Below are positions 60,891 through 64,000 of a DNA stretch of 64,000 bases, in pieces. How positions within the stretch are numbered: position 1 is the first letter of the stretch; each line of letters starts with the position of its first letter. Made by a program: the position numbers and the translations under genes. Origin of the DNA: Selaginella moellendorffii (taxonomy: Eukaryota > Streptophyta > Lycopodiopsida > Selaginellales > Selaginellaceae); assembly GCF_000143415.4 (NCBI RefSeq), contig NW_003314265.1, positions 2,818,559 through 2,882,558 of the forward strand. The letters run 5' to 3'. The notes beneath the pieces were generated by a model. That model was not told the DNA's origin. It made no database searches and saw only the letters and a program-made list of their open reading frames with translations.

Positions 60891-61296
60891 CCGTCCCCAC
60901 AAAATAAAGAAGGCTGTCTTCAATGCGATATTAAGAATGTAAATGCCAAAATGGCAAGTCATCAACAAGTGATGCAAACCCATCTCGAAGCCTTTAAATC
61001 CACAGCTCAGTCTTTTGAGCTTTGTGAACTTCATTAAGAGAAGGTAGATCTTGCTTTGCGCCTTGTGGACACTGAACGTCAAGTATAGCAACTGCTAATA
61101 GCACAGAATCCTCGTCTAAAAAATCAAATGCTAGAACAACAGTCTTATCAAAAACATGAGAAGAAAGTAGAGAAGGAAGAGGAGTTCAAGAAAGGGCATC
61201 AGCATCAGCTATAGAACTCCCTGGGTGATGAACAACATCAAAATTATATATTTGAAGCTTTAAAACCCACTGAGCAGTACGACCAACAAAGTTCTT

Positions 61297-62310
61297 TCAC
61301 TTCAATAATGAAGTAACAGCAGCATGGTCACCCTCAAGTAACGTCTGAGAACCATGTAGATATGTATGAAGTTTCTTGAAACCCCAAATTGCTGCTAAAC
61401 ACTCCTTTTCTATCATAAAGTAGTTCACCTCTACTGGTTGCAATGTACGGCTTATATGCAATAGGATGGCACTGACTAGGCCCACTCGGACTTTCTTGCA
61501 GCAACACACCCCCAAGACTAATATCAAAAGCATCCACGCGCAAAATAAAAGGTTGAGTGTAGTCAAGATATGCCAAAACAAGAGGAGTCATTAATAGCTT
61601 TTTGATATCCACGAATGCCCACTCACAATCTAAAGACCAGATGAAAGATGATGTTGATGACTTCAACAATGCTCACAACGGTGTAGTGTGATAAAAAAGA
61701 TGATCCACAAAACGACTGATATACTACACCTTGCCCAAAAAGCACTGCATATCATTCACACACTTCGGAGTAGGGAACTTTAAAATAGCCACAAGTTTGT
61801 TAGGATCAACTTGCAAACCCTCATAAGAAATATAATACCCAAAGATAAGTTGTGTCCTTGGACCCAAACACACACTTCAACTGCTTTAGCTTTAAACCAA
61901 CGTCCCATAGCCGATCTAACACTTTACAAACATCACGAACATGCTCCTCCCATATCCCCTTCGAGTGGATCAAGACATCATCAATGAAATCAGCAGTCAC
62001 TTCCGGCATATCACAAAGAACCTTGTCCATCATCTGCTGGAAAGTTGTTGAAGCATTGTTCAAACTAAACGGCATCACCAAGAACTCGTACAAACCAAAT
62101 GATGTATGAAAAACAGTCTTAGGAATATCTTCTTTGGCCATCGGTACTTGCCAATACCCAGAAGCAAAATCTAGCTTGGTGAACCAACGACTTCACCCCA
62201 GATGATCCAAGAAATTAGCAATGTGAGGAAGAGGGTATACATCCAGGATCATCACTTTGTTTAACGGACGATAGTTGATGCAAAATCAAATACTCCCATC
62301 AGGCTTTGTC
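61297..62310 (-). pseudogene. Reverse transcriptase and RNase H region
   Basis: RT blocks FGLYEFLVMPFSLNNAST and ADFIDDVLIHSKG (the YxDD box is FIDD) lie at 62141-61821. After a break, the RNase H region has ILRVDAFDISLGGVLLQ and the EKECLAAIWGFKKL stretch. Stops and shifts separate the pieces. Confidence 0.85.
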
Positions 62311-62544
62311 ACAAGTTGAGGTTCATATGCCCAAAGACTTTGCGACTTCCAAATAACACCCTTCTCCAACATTTCCTTGACGTTTGCATGTAAAATCTTG
62401 ATTTCCTTGGGTGACCGATGACAAACAAAAATCTTGATTGAACGAGCATCCCTGGTTGGAATCGGTGATATGTAACAATCTTGGCCTCAAACGATAGGTC
62501 AAAGTCAAAGAGATCAGAATACTCCTTCATGAGCCAGTCAACCG

Positions 62545-63051
62545 TTACAACACAAAGATTGCCGAAGGGATTGAAAAAGGGAAGAGCAGAACAAAACAAA
62601 AACATTGGAGGAAATAGTGGGGAACAAAAGTAATGGAAGTAGAGGTAGAAATAAAGGGACGAAAAGGTATGGAAGTGAAAGGAATGGATGAAACATAAGG
62701 AAGTATGAGACAAGGGGGAGAAGCCTCAAAATCCCATTTGGCATGATTGTGCTGCAGCCAATCCATACCAAGAATGAGGTCAAAAGTTTGATTCGCCACC
62801 ACCCACAATGACTGTAACTCAAGCTTGAGATCGCCCACACACACAACCAAGTCCACCTCATCCCGTGCACATGCATTTTTACAGCCATTGCCATAAAGAA
62901 TAAAAACTAATTCTGCTGCACGACGCAAGTGTAGACGGCAACATGTGGCAACAGGTTGAGCAATAGAAGATAAACTCGAACCTATATCAACCAACACAGA
63001 GAGAATAATAGGAGACCTTTTGTTATAAAAACAAGCTTGGAAAGTAAACAC
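62545..63051 (-). pseudogene. Retrotransposon aspartic protease region
   Basis: ALVDTGSS-type active site is read here as VLVDIGSSLS (Thr changed to Ile), and ILGMDWLQHNHA is the typical second block. The frame is separate from gag and from the polymerase. Confidence 0.75.
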
Positions 63052-63223
63052 TTGATGAATTGGTGCCGAGTGAACCCCTTGATGATACTCCCGAAAGAAG
63101 ATGGAAGGGTTACTGACTTATTCACGCAAGGTCCCTCCGTTACTCACGTGACTCTTTGTTTCCCGGATGCATCTCGGTGTCCAGATCTTCCACTGCAGCA
63201 GCACCAATAAGATGTTGTTGACG

Positions 63224-63979
63224 CTAAAGTCTCCACCTAGAAAATGGAGATCGCCAATCTGGAAAATGCCGACAACGTCGATAAGTATGACCAACTTCAT
63301 CACACGCCCAATAGCGAACATCACGGCCATGACCACATCCTCGCCCTTGTCCTTGGACTCGAACAGTAGCAGCATCAACCTCTATTGGAACAAGATCATC
63401 ACCCATAGGAAGTGGAGCTAAAGGACGGGCAGCAAGAAGTGGAAGAGACAACGTCTCATAACATTGTGCCAAGCGAAAAGCATTGTCAAGGGTGGTGGGA
63501 GCAAGTGCATGCACAAGTTCGACAAAATCTTGACGAAGTGCTAGCCACAACATTCCTAGCTTGATCCGCTCCGACATATTTGGCTCCGCACGAAGCAAAA
63601 GACTTCGGAAACGAACGCCAAATTGCATCACTGACTCAAATGGCCCTTGGCGAAGACGATGCAATTGTTGGAAGGCATCATCACAATTGTCGACATGTCC
63701 GAATGTACGTTTGAAGATGTCTGGGAGAACACTCCAATCTTCATGAGTGGCTGTGCTCAAACCATTGTACCACTACAATGCCATTCCTTGGAGATACGTA
63801 GGAAACTCACACAAATGTCGAGCATCATCCCAAGAATGATATGTGGCAATCACCGTGAAGTGATCGAACCAATGATACACATCATCCCTAGGATTCTTAC
63901 AAAAGAACTCTGGCCGAATGCGAGGATTGGCACCAAGAGTAGGAGGAGTTGTACCACGTGCCGTGAATGCCGCCATCAA
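63224..63979 (-). pseudogene. Retrotransposon gag region
   Basis: The frame starts at 63979, is interrupted by TAG at 63773-63775 and continues in the same frame. It has the gag-type YHWFDHF and LRQGPFESVMQF regions, and a CCHC-like knuckle read as CDEVGHTYRRC with the first Cys pair damaged (YWACDE). Confidence 0.8.
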
Positions 63980-64000
63980 CTGAGTTTGGTTGTTTAATTG

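Larger units (their letters stand above)
59500..64000 (-). mobile_element. Ty3/gypsy-type LTR retrotransposon, decayed, partial
   Basis: Gag, protease, reverse transcriptase, RNase H and integrase segments follow each other on the minus strand in the Ty3/gypsy order (integrase last). Frames are broken in many places. The 5' LTR and the start of gag lie beyond the right edge. The 3' end is placed by a purine tract and a TG at about 59699. Many stops make it non-autonomous. Confidence 0.9.

Overview
The window looks like nuclear DNA of a lycophyte, most probably Selaginella (inference). Genes are compact with many introns of about 45-65 nt. The gene set is that of a land plant: a GAMYB-type R2R3-MYB, SKIP8-like F-box protein, plant-type p23, TT9/GFS9-CLEC16A-like protein, A-type P450, AKR4-like reductase and intronless PPR genes. 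GC-rich gene islands alternate with AT-rich gene-free stretches.

Region 1-10.4 kb is repeat-rich. A broken transposon-type ORF lies on the minus strand at the left edge. Next comes a block of local duplications (1.7-3.7 kb), then a long degraded multi-exon gene (about 4-10 kb, plus strand). That gene appears to join a ParB/sulfiredoxin-like domain, an acidic linker and an FCP1/NIF-like phosphatase domain. It carries a frameshift, three in-frame stops and a 40-bp frame-breaking duplication. A 22-bp near-palindrome (ATGGCRTG, six central bases, CAYGCCAT) recurs about 16 times here, inside at least five introns of the gene, twice in an exon and in the flanks. I did not notice it in the remaining 53 kb. 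This is the most unusual signal in the window.

Region 10-16 kb is AT-rich and gene-free, with a MITE-like element, a fold-back repeat and a protease gene scrap. From 16 to 22.7 kb there is an intact P450, a methyltransferase pseudogene, a truncated XRN-like gene, relics of PPR genes and an unrecognised minus-strand gene with tandemly duplicated exons. 22.7-25.1 kb is AT-rich and empty.

Region 25-51 kb is the main gene island: SKIP8-like, GAMYB-like (minus), p23, a PPR gene, an O-fucosyltransferase-like protein, an aldo-keto reductase (minus), a macro-domain protein, a PP2C, a second PPR gene only 17 bp upstream of the splicing helicase PRP2/DHX16, and the 21-exon TT9/CLEC16A-like gene (minus). 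PP2C, macro-domain and RPAIN pieces are duplicated between 37-41 kb and 51-58 kb, so the two segments share a rearranged duplication history.

Region 51-58.6 kb holds a decayed macro-domain paralogue, a decayed ABCC/MRP-type transporter and an intact RPA-interacting-protein gene (minus). After another AT-rich gap, 59.5-64 kb is the 3' part of a decayed Ty3/gypsy-type LTR retrotransposon on the minus strand, running off the right edge.

The intact genes are unrelated housekeeping, regulatory and metabolic genes; no operon-like pathway is apparent. Exon boundaries were inferred by eye from splice signals, phase and family similarity.
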